Positions 35,636 through 47,038 of a DNA stretch of 64,000 nt are shown one piece after another. Every line of letters starts with the position of its first letter. Position 1 is the stretch's first letter. Under the pieces are notes generated by a model. It made no database searches, was not told the DNA's origin, and saw only the letters and a list, made by a program, of their open reading frames with translations. The position numbers and the translations under genes are program-made. The DNA lies in contig MCFE01000105.1 in the NCBI GenBank assembly GCA_002104905.1, positions 62,001-126,000 of the forward strand. Reading direction: 5' to 3'. The stretch is from Basidiobolus meristosporus CBS 931.73 (Eukaryota > Basidiobolomycota > Basidiobolomycetes > Basidiobolales > Basidiobolaceae).

Positions 35636-36301
35636 TTACTCATTGAGTAGGGACTGGATATCCATGGGGGACTGGCGTTGCCTATGACGAGCTGCGGACT
35701 TCTCTGTGTCCTCAATCGATGTTTCATAAATGCCAGAATTCTCTGAAGCCAAATGGATGGAGCCTTTGATATAATTGGATGGTTCAGGTGGGTGCGTGGC
35801 GAGGCTCGATTGCACCGCTGGGTGTGATTCAATCCAGATATCAGCCTCGGCGTTGGGTGGATGAAAAGCGGCGTGGAAGGACTGGCGCTGTGTTTGATAG
35901 CTTCCAGGTGTTGGTTGGTCCGACTTATTGGATAATTCTTCCGCATATTGCGGTCTCCTGTTGGCCGCCTGGGGATGCGCATCAAGTGACCATGGCTTAG
36001 GGTTGGAGTCGCTTGCGCTCCCATCATTTGGCTCGATCGAACGCATGTTGGGTGCGTGGCTCGACTGCGCGCTGGCGCCAAAATAGCGTTGGCGGTCGGT
36101 TTTATCGAATGGTTTTTGGCTGTGAACTTTGAGGTGTCTCTTCAATTCATCGGAACGGGAAAATTGCCTGGTGCAGGCGGGGAATTCGCAGCGATAGGGC
36201 TTCTCGCCAGTGTGCGTTTTGATATGCCGATTCAGGTTGTCGGAGCGAATGAACGATTTGCCACAAGTGTAGCAAGAATACGTCTGAAAAGTCGAGTCCA
36301 T
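35636..36301 (-). CDS. C2H2 zinc-finger transcription factor, two fingers
   Basis: A single exon of 221 residues from ATG 36301. An upstream in-frame extension to 36370 exists, but MDSTFQTYSC places the fingers at the very N-terminus. Finger 1 is CYTCGKSF..HIKTH (residues about 10-30), linker TGEKPY, and finger 2 is CEFPACTRQFSRSDELKRHLKVH. The RSDEL helix is the type that recognises GC-rich or CCCCT/GGGG sites in Mig1/CreA- and Msn2-like factors. The rest is Ser/Pro/Gln-rich and low complexity, and the protein ends MDIQSLLNE, a short hydrophobic C-terminal motif that could contact a partner. It is likely a nuclear regulator. It is not clear whether it represses or activates, or which family it belongs to. 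Confidence 0.85.
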   Translation of the reverse strand: MDSTFQTYSCYTCGKSFIRSDNLNRHIKTHTGEKPYRCEFPACTRQFSRSDELKRHLKVHSQKPFDKTDRQRYFGASAQSSHAPNMRSIEPNDGSASDSNPKPWSLDAHPQAANRRPQYAEELSNKSDQPTPGSYQTQRQSFHAAFHPPNAEADIWIESHPAVQSSLATHPPEPSNYIKGSIHLASENSGIYETSIEDTEKSAARHRQRQSPMDIQSLLNE

Positions 36302-37196
36302 GGTGGCGATGCCAAGCAGTGAGAGTCGAGGGATGTATCGTTTCGTAGGAAGGGGTCCAAGCCCCAACAAACATTTTGGATAATGTCGCTGATCACTCTT
36401 TTATATTAAATCCCCAAGCTGCCTCCACCCCTTTGATGAAGTGGAATATGCCGATCGACTATTCACCCAAGTATTTGACGGATATAGATTGGTTGTGTTA
36501 AGCTTGATCCAATCAAATTTCATATTCACTCATGAAAATCTAACTTTCCTCTTCATCAACTGGGGTTTCTAGATATAGCCTGGTATTATGATAAGGAGGA
36601 TCCCTCATCTGCACCATGCCTGGGTACGTCTTCCCCTGAGCCTGCCTTCTATATTCATCAGTCAGGTTGTAGAGCGAAGAATCGCTAATTATGAGGAAGA
36701 TGAAGTAACATTCCGTATTTAACCAACACCTCGGATATCATATGATCACCTCGAGCTGGCTTTCCCGTTCGCATGGGCCTGTAAGTAAACAGGACACACA
36801 TAAATGATTCGTTTGGTGAAACGGCCCATGTTACCAACGTAGCTGGAGCATTGCCATGGTGTGTATTCGTGGATAATCGTGGATTAGAACGGATGCCCCA
36901 AAGTTTCCAAAAATAGCTGCTGAGGGCTATGTTTATTACAAATCGGTATCCGAATTTAGGTAAGCTATGAGGTTATCTGCATATAGATTGGTCGCTTAGA
37001 TCACCTGTGAGTGCGAAGGATCTGTAGAACATTAATGATCCCCTTAGTCCTGCACCATGCTTCGTGTTTACGCTAAGTGGTTTAATCGTGTATTAAGTAT
37101 GTTGGGGATTAACGGGATTACTGGTGCATATACAGTTAAGTGTCGATTAGCATATACGTGTCCCGCACGCTGTATCATGATGTTGGACGCTATGGT
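36302..37196. other. Intergenic region upstream of the two-finger gene
   Basis: Upstream region of the two-finger gene and 3' flank of the RhoGAP gene. The minus-strand TATA-like sequences near 36400-36410 could be its promoter. No coding sequence seen. Confidence 0.45.
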
Positions 37197-40100
37197 TCAC
37201 ACCCGAGAGAGTGAGGTATTTAGGCTATCATCGGTATGGTTGGACTCCTCTTTCGATTCTGTCTCGTCCTGTTCGTATGAGTAATCTGAGCCATCCACAC
37301 TACGAGTTTCTCCGCTCAGCGTCATGTAGCAGTCCGTTGATTCCGGAGTGCCAATAAGGTAGGAGATGCCAGACACTGAGGCATCGGCTGGATGTACCAA
37401 GTCATACAAATCCTCTTCTTCACACTCAATACCTAAGTGAAAATATAAGCAAACGTGTCTTGTTGAAAGAGACGACTGCTGTTACCTTGAAGCTCCTTCT
37501 CCATGCTAACAAATTCCTGTGGAACGGAGTCTGCATAAATCATGCTGTTGCGGTTGCTGCGTCCATCTTGGTCCCGTAAATAGCCTCTGGCCTGTGGTTG
37601 CCTTCTAGTGGGAAGGATTCCCTCCTCTGGTGGGGTAGAATTTTCCTCTGTTCTCTTGGGGTCAGCTTGGGAGGTAATAGAAATATGAGGTAGTTGTTCT
37701 TCCGTCGATTTCTCAACCACCTCCTTGCTGCAAACTTCGGGGTCAACCTCCTCCTCGCTTTCAGTGTCCTCGATCTTCTTCGGAGCAGCACAACCCTCAT
37801 CATTCACCCAGAAGATGTACTCGAATTCAGTCATCAACAGATTGAACACACCGGCGGGGATTCCAAGGGTAGGGGAGAATACGATCCCGATGTTGCGTAC
37901 AGTCATCTTGTTGACATCGGAGTGTTGTGCGATACGAATAAGATGCGCGATGAGACAGCGGAGTAGAGTGTAGTTGACGATAGGAAGTGCGGAGATAAGA
38001 CGGCCCAATTCATTTACTCTTTCACGTCGATTCAGTAAATCTAGCCCGAGAGTTAGATGGGTTGGCACTGTATTCCGTACTACAGCAACAAATACCTGTG
38101 ACGTGCAGAAATTCGAGGTGGAGAGTTCTTGTCAGCACGCTTATCGGAAGTTCGCGCAAGTAAAGCTTGAGTAGCCCCGACACTGCGTGGATATCATAAA
38201 ACAGACCGGATCTAAGAATGTCATAATCTCCCTCTACAACGAAACAAAATATTTAGTACATATCCACGACTTGAATGTGTAGTAATAAACATTCACCGGA
38301 GTTGAATTTGTCCTTCAAACCCTTAACAGTAGATGTGCTTCCAGACAATCGATATATACCCTCCTCTTTGTGGGCTACCGCAAATGATTAAAGGTAAATC
38401 TGGTTTGCGACACAGACAAAGTTGGGAATACCTTCTTTAGCGTCTAGATACTCGATACACCTATACACCACAGCTGGTAATTCGTAGCCGTCCTTTACTT
38501 TCGAGATTTCCACTGCCTTCTCCAACGGGGATCCGAATATTTGTACCAACGGAGTTCGCGGCTTGGGGTCTTGAAAAAGCGAATAATCAGAATTAGCAAA
38601 GCTTCAATGGAGATTTGTCAAGGGACTGATCCACCTGCGCTGGTGAATATCTTCTTCCCCCAACCAAAGGGGGTTTTCTTTCTTGACGGGGAGTTTTCCT
38701 TTTCTTTGGTTTGCTTGGCACCTATCAGGCTGCTTCCAAATGGTTTTTTGGGCGACGCTGGTAAAGAATCTGCCACAGCGCCCTCTGTACTACTTTGCAG
38801 TACCGGTACTGGAGGAGGGGGCGATGAAGATCTTAGCAACCGTTCCTTGAATGAGGAGCTTTTGCGGTGGATTGATTTTGATGTAATGGGGGATTCCTTC
38901 TCATAGCCACCAACACTGGCAGATAAAATATGCCCTCGATTTTTGGTTTCGGAAGAGGAGGAATGCTCATTGGATCTTGTGGGGCTCAGCGGCTGAATGG
39001 GGGAATTTGCTCGTTGCGCCGGGGAAGCTAAGCTGACTTTAGGAGTATCGCTACGAATTAGCTTCCTCAGCTTTCCTCCTTTCTTTGCGGGTTTGCTGGT
39101 GTCACTTTCTGTCTCGGAAGCAGCGCTGTGGGTGTACATATTGAGTGCTATCACCCATTCATCACGTTCAGTATCACTATCTGCGCACAGGATATGCCGA
39201 TTCATTCCCGACCCATTCTTTTTTGGCTCTACGATCATGAATGCGTGGCGATACGGCGTATCGCTTATTCCCAAACTGGCTGGTTGTCTAGATACTTGGC
39301 ACTGAGAAATCGATATGGAGCCGAGATACGAGCTGTCCTTCTTCAGAAGAGAAAAAAGGCGGCATTAGTGGTGGAGAAGGGAGGCGGATCTAGTCCCAAT
39401 CGGCACTTACTGCCTCATAGTACTGCAGGGTCGGGCTCTTGAGAACGAAATAGCGGCGCTTCCAGCCACCGAAATTCTTTCCACGCTTGGTCAGATACCC
39501 CTCCTTGATCCCCAAAATCTAAGGTACGTGTAAGTGATGCGGATACCAGATCCAGTTCCAGACCCAGGCGCATACCTTCTCATTATCATTGACTTTTTTA
39601 GCGACATTGGTCGAGAGAAACTCACAGATGTCCGCGTTCTGAGAGAAATTCAAGGAGATCAAATGCTGAAGGTATTTCTGAAGTGCCAGCTGAATCAAGT
39701 AGAAAGAGTTCAGTACTCGGTAAGGGCACGGTGCGCCATATGGTTCGGTGGTTACCTTGCGTTGGTCCACTTTGGAGGGTGCATGAGTAAAGAACAGGCT
39801 ACGATCCGGAAGCTTGCCGATGCGTAAGACAATGTTTCGGGGCTGTGTGCGTTTGAGCTAAGGCCATTCAACAAACAGTAAGGAGCCATGTCATACTACA
39901 AAGCCATCGTATAACCAACCTGGGCATCCAGAGCCAGGAAGTCGGAATAGTATTTTTCCACTGTCCAAAGCTCGTGGAACCTTGTCATGCCATTCCTTCT
40001 TCCAACCCCTATCAAAAATACCAGAACCTCCTTTCCGCTCGCATTGATTTTGATCGTAGACCCAGCAACCCGAATGTCGACGCCAATTAGAGAAGTAAGC

Positions 40101-41437
40101 TTACAGCCTTGGTTGGTTGGTGAGCCATGAGAGCGTGGGCTTATGTTTGGAGAGTTCAGTACAGGTGTGGTGACTACACGAGAAGGCCTAACAGGTGTGG
40201 ATAGCTTCGCATCAGGTGCAGGTTCGGGTTTGTTTGAAGGGAGCTTGGGATCTGGTGTAGTGCATCGTGGGATATCACCTTCTTTATTGTGTGTAGGGAG
40301 CTCTGGTGATTGTGGGCCAGAGCCTTCATGTTGCTCAGTTGAGGTTGCCATTTCGTGTATTAAGAGTTGGGCGGCCTCTTCACAACTCTCTTCTTCGTTA
40401 GAAAGTGGGATTGGATTAGCATGTTCGATCAACAGGGACCCAGTTTTACTTCGCAGCGTTTCAGGCTCTTCACTTGGCTCATCAATTTCCTCAGAGAGGG
40501 AGACTTGTCGCAAACATTTTGATCCAAAATCGTCTAGCGTCAGCCTTAAGGCTCCGTTAATCGGATATGGCTTTGGAGGCCTAGCAGGTATTCCACTTTC
40601 ATAAGTGACTTCTTCAATTTCCTCCAAGTGAGCTTCTTCATCATTGTCAGGTCTCAAGACAGGGGGCGGGAAAAGCGGAGATATTGGGACAGTAATCTTG
40701 TTTCCCACCGGAATCTCTTCGGAATCATCATTTTCTAAAGAAAGGGGAGATGGCGGACAGTTTGCTCTGGGGGGCCGAGAGAAGTTTAGGTGGGATCCCG
40801 ATGTTTCCTTCATTACTGGAGGAAAGTCATCTGCGGTGCTAATTTTATTTAGAGGTAAAGGTGAGGTTAACGATCGACGGATTCGGGCTGATGGGATTGA
40901 AGAATTGGCTATCTTATCCAAGGTTGAGTCGGTGCCAAGAGAAATGGCGCGAGAGTGTGCTGGAAGAGAATGCCTCTCGTCTGTGTACAGGATAGAGTCA
41001 GCGAAATTTGGCATGGTACCAGCACAACTTGATTGCGACATTTTTGATAGCTCGATTTGGAAGAGAAGTTTATCGGTATGAGACTCAAGGGAAGTGGGCG
41101 AAAGTGGTTCCAGTGGACAATCCTCCGTTTTTGCCTGGCATCGACCAGTCGGAGGGTTTGAGCACGTGTCCAAATCTTCTACCGAAGGCTTATCCAACGT
41201 TCTTTGACGTAGTAAGGATGAGTGCTTGGCAGATACTTTCTGAAGCTGTTGAATGATGGTGCGTTGCTTCTCCACTATTTTCCACAGCTGGTTGTTTTGA
41301 AGCCGTAAAGCATCACGCTCTGCAATCACTTGGTTTAAGAGAGCGTCGGAAGCGAAAGGAGTTGGCATTGCGTTGAGTCCGCTAGAGTCGGGTGGCTTTA
41401 AAACAGTTTTGCAGTTCCCTGGTGTTTGCGAGGACAT
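37197..41437 (-). CDS. Bem3-like Rho GTPase-activating protein (PX-PH-RhoGAP)
   Basis: Ten exons on the minus strand: 41437-39920, 39857-39756, 39689-39576, 39518-39411, 39340-38635, 38569-38432, 38365-38297, 38233-38096, 38040-37486 and 37432-37197, giving 1,227 residues with all phases consistent. The N-terminus has a coiled coil (about 30-70, LRLQNNQLWKIVEKQRTIIQQL) and a long Ser/Pro/acidic linker. A PX domain starts near 460 (VGRRNGMTRFHELW..RIGKLPDRSLF). A PH domain follows (EGYLTKRGKNFGGWKRRYFVL..DTERDEWVIAL). The RhoGAP domain contains the arginine finger EEGIYRLSGS, GLLKLYLRELP and NYTLLRCLIAHL..NKMTVRNIGIVFSP. The tail is acidic. By homology to yeast Bem3 it should switch off Cdc42/Rho at polarised membranes, with PX and PH binding phosphoinositides. 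Start: the first ATG after a stop, MSSQTPGN. Confidence 0.93.
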
Positions 41438-42355
41438 CTTCAAACGGTTAGTTACTCACTGTGAGAAGCAACGATACAAAAAAAGGATGCTAGAGTTCAG
41501 AAATATAAGGGGTAGTATATGCTGTCACACTAGGGCAACAATAATTCAAACCTACAGACAAAGAGAAAGAGCAGCATTCTTGAAATCTAATCTGGGCCCC
41601 CTAACTAGCATGAACTTTCCGAAATATATTGATTGAATTAATGTAGAGAATAACCGGCATCTGGTACTGTTTAAGGGGATTCCAAGGAGTGGATTCCCCA
41701 GCTTACCCGTATCGTGGCTATTTACTTCTCGACTTTGAAGCACAAATTTAACTCATTCGATCAAAACATAATTCAGGAGATCTATATATGGGAATGTTTA
41801 ATTAATCACTTCCGGTTTAAAGATTCTCTGTAACCAACATAAGGAGTGGTGTTTGTACATCCACACATCCACACATCCACACATCCAAATCAAAACTAGG
41901 CCAAATAGAGTAATTTTGTTAATTCACTTCAGAACAGCGAGTGAAGGATTGGTCTCTCAGCGGTTGCAATCATACAGTCATACCTTGCGGCATTGGATGA
42001 AACGGATATATCAAACACTGGTAAATATCGAACCTTTGCAACATATTTCTCAAACTTCGTTACACTCAAACGCATTACAGGTGCCAAATCGTCTCGAGTT
42101 CTGAAGAGCTAGTAATACTGCGTCGGGTGGTGGTTCTCTTTGAAATCGATATTCTCGTCAGCGTTTCCAAGTTTTGTTACAAACACTGCCGAGCTTCAAA
42201 CTGAACCGTCCCTCCTTGCTTCACCCATGCTATTTAAGCACCTTAACCCAGTACACTCAACCATCAAAGCAAAGGTTTAGGGATTCTTCGCATTTGTATC
42301 AGCTTTATATCCACAAGCACTCTTCTTACTCCTAATTTTGTGACTAATTACCAAC
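41438..42355. other. Divergent promoter region
   Basis: 918 bp between the RhoGAP start (-) and the small ORF (+). It holds a short tandem repeat of CATCCACA at 41858-41887 and a TATA-like CTATTTAAG at about 42229, some 125 bp upstream of the ORF. Confidence 0.45.
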
Positions 42356-42652
42356 ATGAGATACGCTGTTGATAACTCCCTTTACTCCGCTGTTGCCTCC
42401 TCCACTAGAGTGTTTTACCGCAATAGCGACCGCGAGCAATCCCCACAATCCTCTGCTTCATCACCCAATAGATCACCCTTTGATAGGCTAGAACGTCCTT
42501 GTCTTCAGCGCAGCTCCACCATTGCCACCAGCACTCCTTCGGGCCATCGAGCTGAAGACTCCTTTATGTTATTCAATTACCCAATTCCCTTGAGGCCTCG
42601 CCAGGTCCGCAGGGCGGCCACCTTTCCTGGCGTTTCTAGAGTCCAACTATAA
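42356..42652 (+). CDS. Small Ser/Arg/Pro-rich hypothetical protein
   Basis: An intronless 98-codon ORF with ATG at 42356 after a TATA-like box and pyrimidine-rich leader. I do not recognise a family. The protein is rich in Ser, Arg and Pro and ends RPRQVRRAATFPGVSRVQL; RRAAT fits a PKA-type phosphorylation consensus. There is no signal peptide or membrane segment, and it looks disordered. Support comes from the promoter-like upstream sequence, the open frame and the AATAAA at about 42861. It could be spurious. Confidence 0.45.
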   Translation: MRYAVDNSLYSAVASSTRVFYRNSDREQSPQSSASSPNRSPFDRLERPCLQRSSTIATSTPSGHRAEDSFMLFNYPIPLRPRQVRRAATFPGVSRVQL

Positions 42653-42907
42653 ATCCCAACCTCCTGGCTTCGAGGTAGCATATTTCACTGGTTGAATGAG
42701 CACTACCGCATAAAAAAAATCATCGCCCATTTACAGTAGACATTCGATGATGTTCCGCACGCATCGAGCAAAAATTCATATGACGACTGAGGAAACCATT
42801 CATATACATCCTAACGGTATTTCGCAATACACATCGCATGGGTTACACTGCGGATATATCTAAATAAAAACCCTCCCAATTGTCCATAACTTTCATTGGA
42901 AGCAGAT

Positions 42908-43767
42908 TTATTGTGCCATGGCTCTGACCTTGGCAGCTAGAAGCTCAGTGACTTGGTAGAGATCCTCAGCAGTCAAAGAGCTTTGAACAAACGAGGGGCG
43001 TTGTTGAATGCTGGAGGCCCAGTCGCTGTAACGCTCCAATTCAGCGGTTTGTGGAATCTCGAAGTTGGCAAACCGCGAGATAGGTCTTAATCTACTGACG
43101 AATGGTGAGAGGGCAATCTCTACCAATGAATACTGCTCGCCAAAGAAATACGGGCCGGAGGGTTGGGCGGATAGAAGTTGGTTGAACTGCTCCGTAACGA
43201 ACATGAATAAGCCTGGAAGCACGAAAGGTAATAGAAAGCTTTACGTACCTTTTTGAGTCCTCCAAACAATTCCTCCTTCAGACGATCGGTTTCGTCTTGT
43301 TGGTTGCTTTTCAACAGACGGTATGTTAATGGGTTAATCTTCGAGCCCCAGAAATCAATGGCGTAGCGCGCTTGGGCGCGTAGAAGTGGGTCTTTGGGTA
43401 AATATCTGAAGTAAATTAGCGCCTGCATTAGCTGGAAACATCCTTTCAATACTTACTCTTTTTCACTAAGGTCAGTAATAAACTCAGCAATGATTAACGA
43501 CTCATAAATAAGCTCCTCGCCGAATGCGAGGGTAGGAACCTTTCCCTCCGGGTTGATGTCGAAATACCAGGCTGGCTTGTCAGGTAAAGGGATCTCTACA
43601 AGCTTATGCTCAATCTCAGTTTCGTAGAGCGCTATAAGAGCCCTTTGGGCGTAAGGGCATCCTTTGTTACTGTAGACAGTTATAGGTTTTTCTGGACAAG
43701 AGTGACAGGTTAGTGTCTAGAAACAGCTAGGACTTCACAAAGCGCAACGCATACCGGTGGTGACCAT
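42908..43767 (-). CDS. Glutathione S-transferase, omega-like
   Basis: Four exons: 43767-43755, 43691-43457, 43405-43245 and 43212-42908, giving 237 residues. The first exon encodes only MVTT plus one base. The thioredoxin-like N-terminal domain has NKGCPYAQRALIALYE (catalytic-type Cys, residue about 15), the cis-Pro GKVPTL and the glutathione-contacting ESLIIAEF. The C-terminal helical domain has ARYAIDFWGSKI and YSLVEIALSPFVSRL. CPYA with an active Cys points to omega/GTO-type enzymes, which act as thiol transferases and dehydroascorbate reductases in the cytosol and do less classic conjugation. Donor choice after exon 3: the GTACGT site gives a wrong frame, while GTAAAG four bases later (intron 43244-43213) restores GST homology. 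Confidence 0.88.
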
Positions 43768-43963
43768 CGTATGAATATGCACAGAAGCAACTCAAAATGC
43801 AAAACTTCTTGGTGGTTGAATGCCCAAAATGATTGAGCTGGCATATTTCGAAGCATAATCTAGCAACAATCATGCTGAATGATAGAAATACATGTTTATT
43901 GGATCGAGATTCGCGTAAATTGGCCCAATGGTCATCTCCCAAAATATTATAGCAAGGTGCATT

Positions 43964-45267
43964 TTAACCCGTTTTCTGCTTCATTGCTGCTGTACAGACT
44001 GGACAATACCAGGAGCCTTTGGGTGGGTTGGTTAACCCCACACATTCATAATGGAACCATTCGTGAGGGCAATTCTAGAGAATAGTGGATTAGCTGGGGC
44101 ACCAACAGTGCATACTAGTGTATCTATACTCTACCTCATTGTCACAGCCAATCATCTGACCATAGGATATCTTCAATGTGGTATTAGAAAAGCTGGTATT
44201 CGCATCGGCATTTGATACCTCCAACTAACCTGTCGACATATACAATAGAGCGGCTCATCCTCCTCCATGGCCGTCGTTTCAGGCTCTGGGGCAGGTCTGG
44301 CCTTAACCTCCACCTTAGTGGTCTCTTCAGCGGGTTGGCGAACCTCAGGCACTTGTCTGTACAAACAAATGTGTGAACCCAGAGTGCGATCACATCCACA
44401 GACTCGTAAGTAGACGCTTACTTTTTCCATTTAGGGGTTACAGGACGATGGCGAGGAGAGCTGGAGGTAGAGATAATTGAATTCGTACGGGACGCTCTGC
44501 GTTCTAAATATAATTAATATTTCCGTCCATTCTTCCGCTCGAACGAAAAACATACTATGTGTTTTATGGGCCGTCGGACTTGGTGCTGAAGGAAAGAATT
44601 TAGCGAAGGGATACGATGTTCAAGATAATATCACCCGTATTTACCGTAATCGTCATCGGTTTGCACTATCGGCGGTTTGGGCTTGCCGCGAGCTAGTAGT
44701 CGAGGAGTATTATTAACCTCAACTGGCTGATGCAGATCCATCTCCAACCGACGTATATGTCTGTTTATCTTTTAAAAAAAATTAGCCATTAGACGACCGA
44801 TCCAAGCTTGCCCCAAGCACTCACCAACTCTAGCGCCCTTTCAGCCAGATGGATTTTCTCATCGGCAATCTCTTGAGCCTTCGTAAAGTCTCTCTGAATC
44901 TTATTGATCAAAGGCTTCTCCTGTGGATTAGGAACTTGATAGCCATGCGTTTTGATGAACGACTGGACCGAACGATCCCGTGATTGGATGTGTCGACGAA
45001 GATCTATTTCAAGTTGAAGAAGTTTAGATCAACGGCGAAACGCGATACAAGTATTGTCCCTTGGAACCTTGATACTGTGAGTCTTTTTTTTCCAGCTCGG
45101 TCATGAGGTGTTGTACCTCAGATGGCAAGTTATCAAGGCCTTGAAATATGAAAAAGTATTTAGTTGGCAAAAAAGCGACCTTTATTGCTTAAGACAGTTG
45201 AGTTTAGCTCAGTATTGAGAAACATACTTGAAACGAATTCCTGTAGATACACTCCTGCATCTTCCAT
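43964..45267 (-). CDS. ING-family PHD-finger protein
   Basis: Nine exons: 45267-45228, 45139-45068, 45003-44825, 44768-44645, 44585-44556, 44503-44422, 44356-44230, 44170-44135 and 44074-43964. They encode 266 residues. The N-terminal ING domain starts [19 protein letters not shown] and is a long helix to about residue 140. A basic Ser/Arg linker follows. The C-terminal PHD finger reads [35 protein letters not shown], with all eight C4HC3 ligands. ING proteins (Yng1, Yng2 and Pho23 in yeast) are subunits of histone acetyltransferase or deacetylase complexes, and their PHD binds H3K4me3; the Y, M and W cage positions are present. Which of the three paralogues it matches cannot be settled here. 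Exons as short as 30 and 36 bp are supported by the unbroken PHD. Confidence 0.93.
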
Positions 45268-45691
45268 CTTTATGAGTAATCAAAGAAAAAGCCTCGTGTT
45301 TGTATGAAAAAAAGCTAGAACGGTGGACGACTATTTTGCTTTAAGCAGGATAGCTATTCACTTTGATTAAAACTACTCAATCAAGAATATGACCCAACGG
45401 TCAGACACGTGATCAGGAAAGACAACTTTTGTGATACGCATTCCTATTACGGCCATGATTGCCATACAGCAGGGTTATCCAGAACTTTGGGTGCTACCTA
45501 ACCTGTTGGGGATAAAATATTCAGTTTCGCTATCAGCTGATACCCAGATGGTTGGAATCGTTTATATTATTCGATGGCTTCACAAAATATGTAGGGGATT
45601 TATATATAGGTGGCTATATGAGTGGCTATATGAGTGGCTATTCGAGGTAGTTTACAAGGTTACAGACCTCCCAAAAAGATGTTGATGTAAT
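45268..45691. other. Intergenic region with a short tandem repeat
   Basis: Promoter side of the ING gene and 3' flank of the transporter. It contains about two and a half copies of GTGGCTATATGA at about 45609-45643. Confidence 0.5.
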
Positions 45692-47038
45692 CTAGTGGGA
45701 CTTGACTTCGTAACTGGTTTCAATGTGATTCTCTTCATCTTTGTCCTGATATGAGACCTCGTCCTTTCTGAATTCGCCTTCCCACCTCGCCATTACAGCG
45801 GTTGCGAGACAATTTCCTACGAGGTTTACGGTGGTACGCCCCATATCCATGATGGCATCAACGCCCAGGATTACCGCCACTGCTTCGTAGGGTAGATTGA
45901 ACGACTTCAACGCACCAGAGAGAATCACCAGAGAGGCTCTAGGAACAGCGGCAACACCTTTGGATGTCAACATCAAGGTCAACATCATCAGGAGTTGTTG
46001 GGCTATAGGCATGCTAATCCCGCCAGCTTGGGCTGCAAAGACAGAGGCCATGGCTAGATAGAGAGTGGACCCATCAAGATTAAAGGAGTATCCTGTGGGC
46101 ATGACAAAGGCCACGATCTTCTTTGACACGCCGTAGGCCTCCATGTTCTTCATCGCCCTGGGGAGAGCAGCCTCGGAAGAGGCAGTTGAGAAGGCAATTA
46201 GTGAAGGTTGGCCGATTGCCTTCAGGAAGCCACGAATTGGTAAGCGGCAGAGGAGAACGATTGGCACAAACACGATGAGAACGAAGATGATTAAAGCCAG
46301 ATACAAGGATCCAACCAACTTTCCAAGATTGACAAGGACAGAGATACCACTGTTGCCAACGGTGTATGCCATAGAGGCACCGATACCGATGGGAGCAAAA
46401 TTCATCACCAAACCAGTCACGGCAAACATGATATCAGACAAGCTCTGAAGCCATTTAAGCATAATGACTCTGGATTCCTCCGAAGTGGCCTTGACCATAC
46501 CGAGAGAAAACATGATGGAGCAGAACACAACCTGCAAAACCTCATTTTTGACAGCCGACTCGAAGAAACTGGCAGTGATGATGTGATCCAAAACCCCTTG
46601 GACGGTGATGGATGTATTGGCCAACTTTTCAGCCTCCGCTACCGACGCTCCTTGAAGGTTGACACCTCTGCCGGGATGCAGCACGTTGACAGTAATGAGC
46701 CCAATCGCCAAGGCAATTGTGGTCACCACCTCGAAGTAGATGATCGACTTGAGCGCCAGTTTACCGATTTTCGCCAGATCGTCACCGTGGCCGGCGATAC
46801 CAACGGACAAGGTAGCAAAAATCAGAGGCACAATCAGGCACTTGATCATGGTGATGAAGATGTTAGCGACAGGCTTGAGCTCTTTCGAGAATGACGGAGC
46901 AAGCCACCCAAGTAGGATGCCAACAAACATAGCGATAAAAATCCAGGCAGTCATGTTGATCCGGCGAATCAATCTCCACGCAAGAACCAACGGGTTTCTG
47001 GTAGGTGGGCGAGCAGGAGCTTCGGGATTCGTGGCCAT
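45692..47038 (-). CDS. Dicarboxylate/amino acid:cation symporter (DAACS, SLC1/GltP-like)
   Basis: A single exon of 448 residues from ATG 47038 (MATNPEAPA); the open frame extends nine codons upstream only through a TTG. It has about eight hydrophobic segments plus the two re-entrant hairpins of the glutamate transporter family. Hairpin 1 contains STASSEAALPRAM, TM7 has SFNLDGSTLY, hairpin 2 has LTSKGVAAVPRASLV and TM8 has MDMGRTTVNLVGN. The TM8 Asp and Arg match the substrate-binding positions of GltP/DctA-like carriers. It should take up dicarboxylates or acidic amino acids with Na+ or H+ at the plasma membrane. The hydrophilic tails (N about 30, C about 35 residues) look eukaryote-added. 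The core resembles bacterial proteins more than animal SLC1, and the lack of introns contrasts with its neighbours. Confidence 0.93.
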   Translation of the reverse strand: MATNPEAPARPPTRNPLVLAWRLIRRINMTAWIFIAMFVGILLGWLAPSFSKELKPVANIFITMIKCLIVPLIFATLSVGIAGHGDDLAKIGKLALKSIIYFEVVTTIALAIGLITVNVLHPGRGVNLQGASVAEAEKLANTSITVQGVLDHIITASFFESAVKNEVLQVVFCSIMFSLGMVKATSEESRVIMLKWLQSLSDIMFAVTGLVMNFAPIGIGASMAYTVGNSGISVLVNLGKLVGSLYLALIIFVLIVFVPIVLLCRLPIRGFLKAIGQPSLIAFSTASSEAALPRAMKNMEAYGVSKKIVAFVMPTGYSFNLDGSTLYLAMASVFAAQAGGISMPIAQQLLMMLTLMLTSKGVAAVPRASLVILSGALKSFNLPYEAVAVILGVDAIMDMGRTTVNLVGNCLATAVMARWEGEFRKDEVSYQDKDEENHIETSYEVKSH

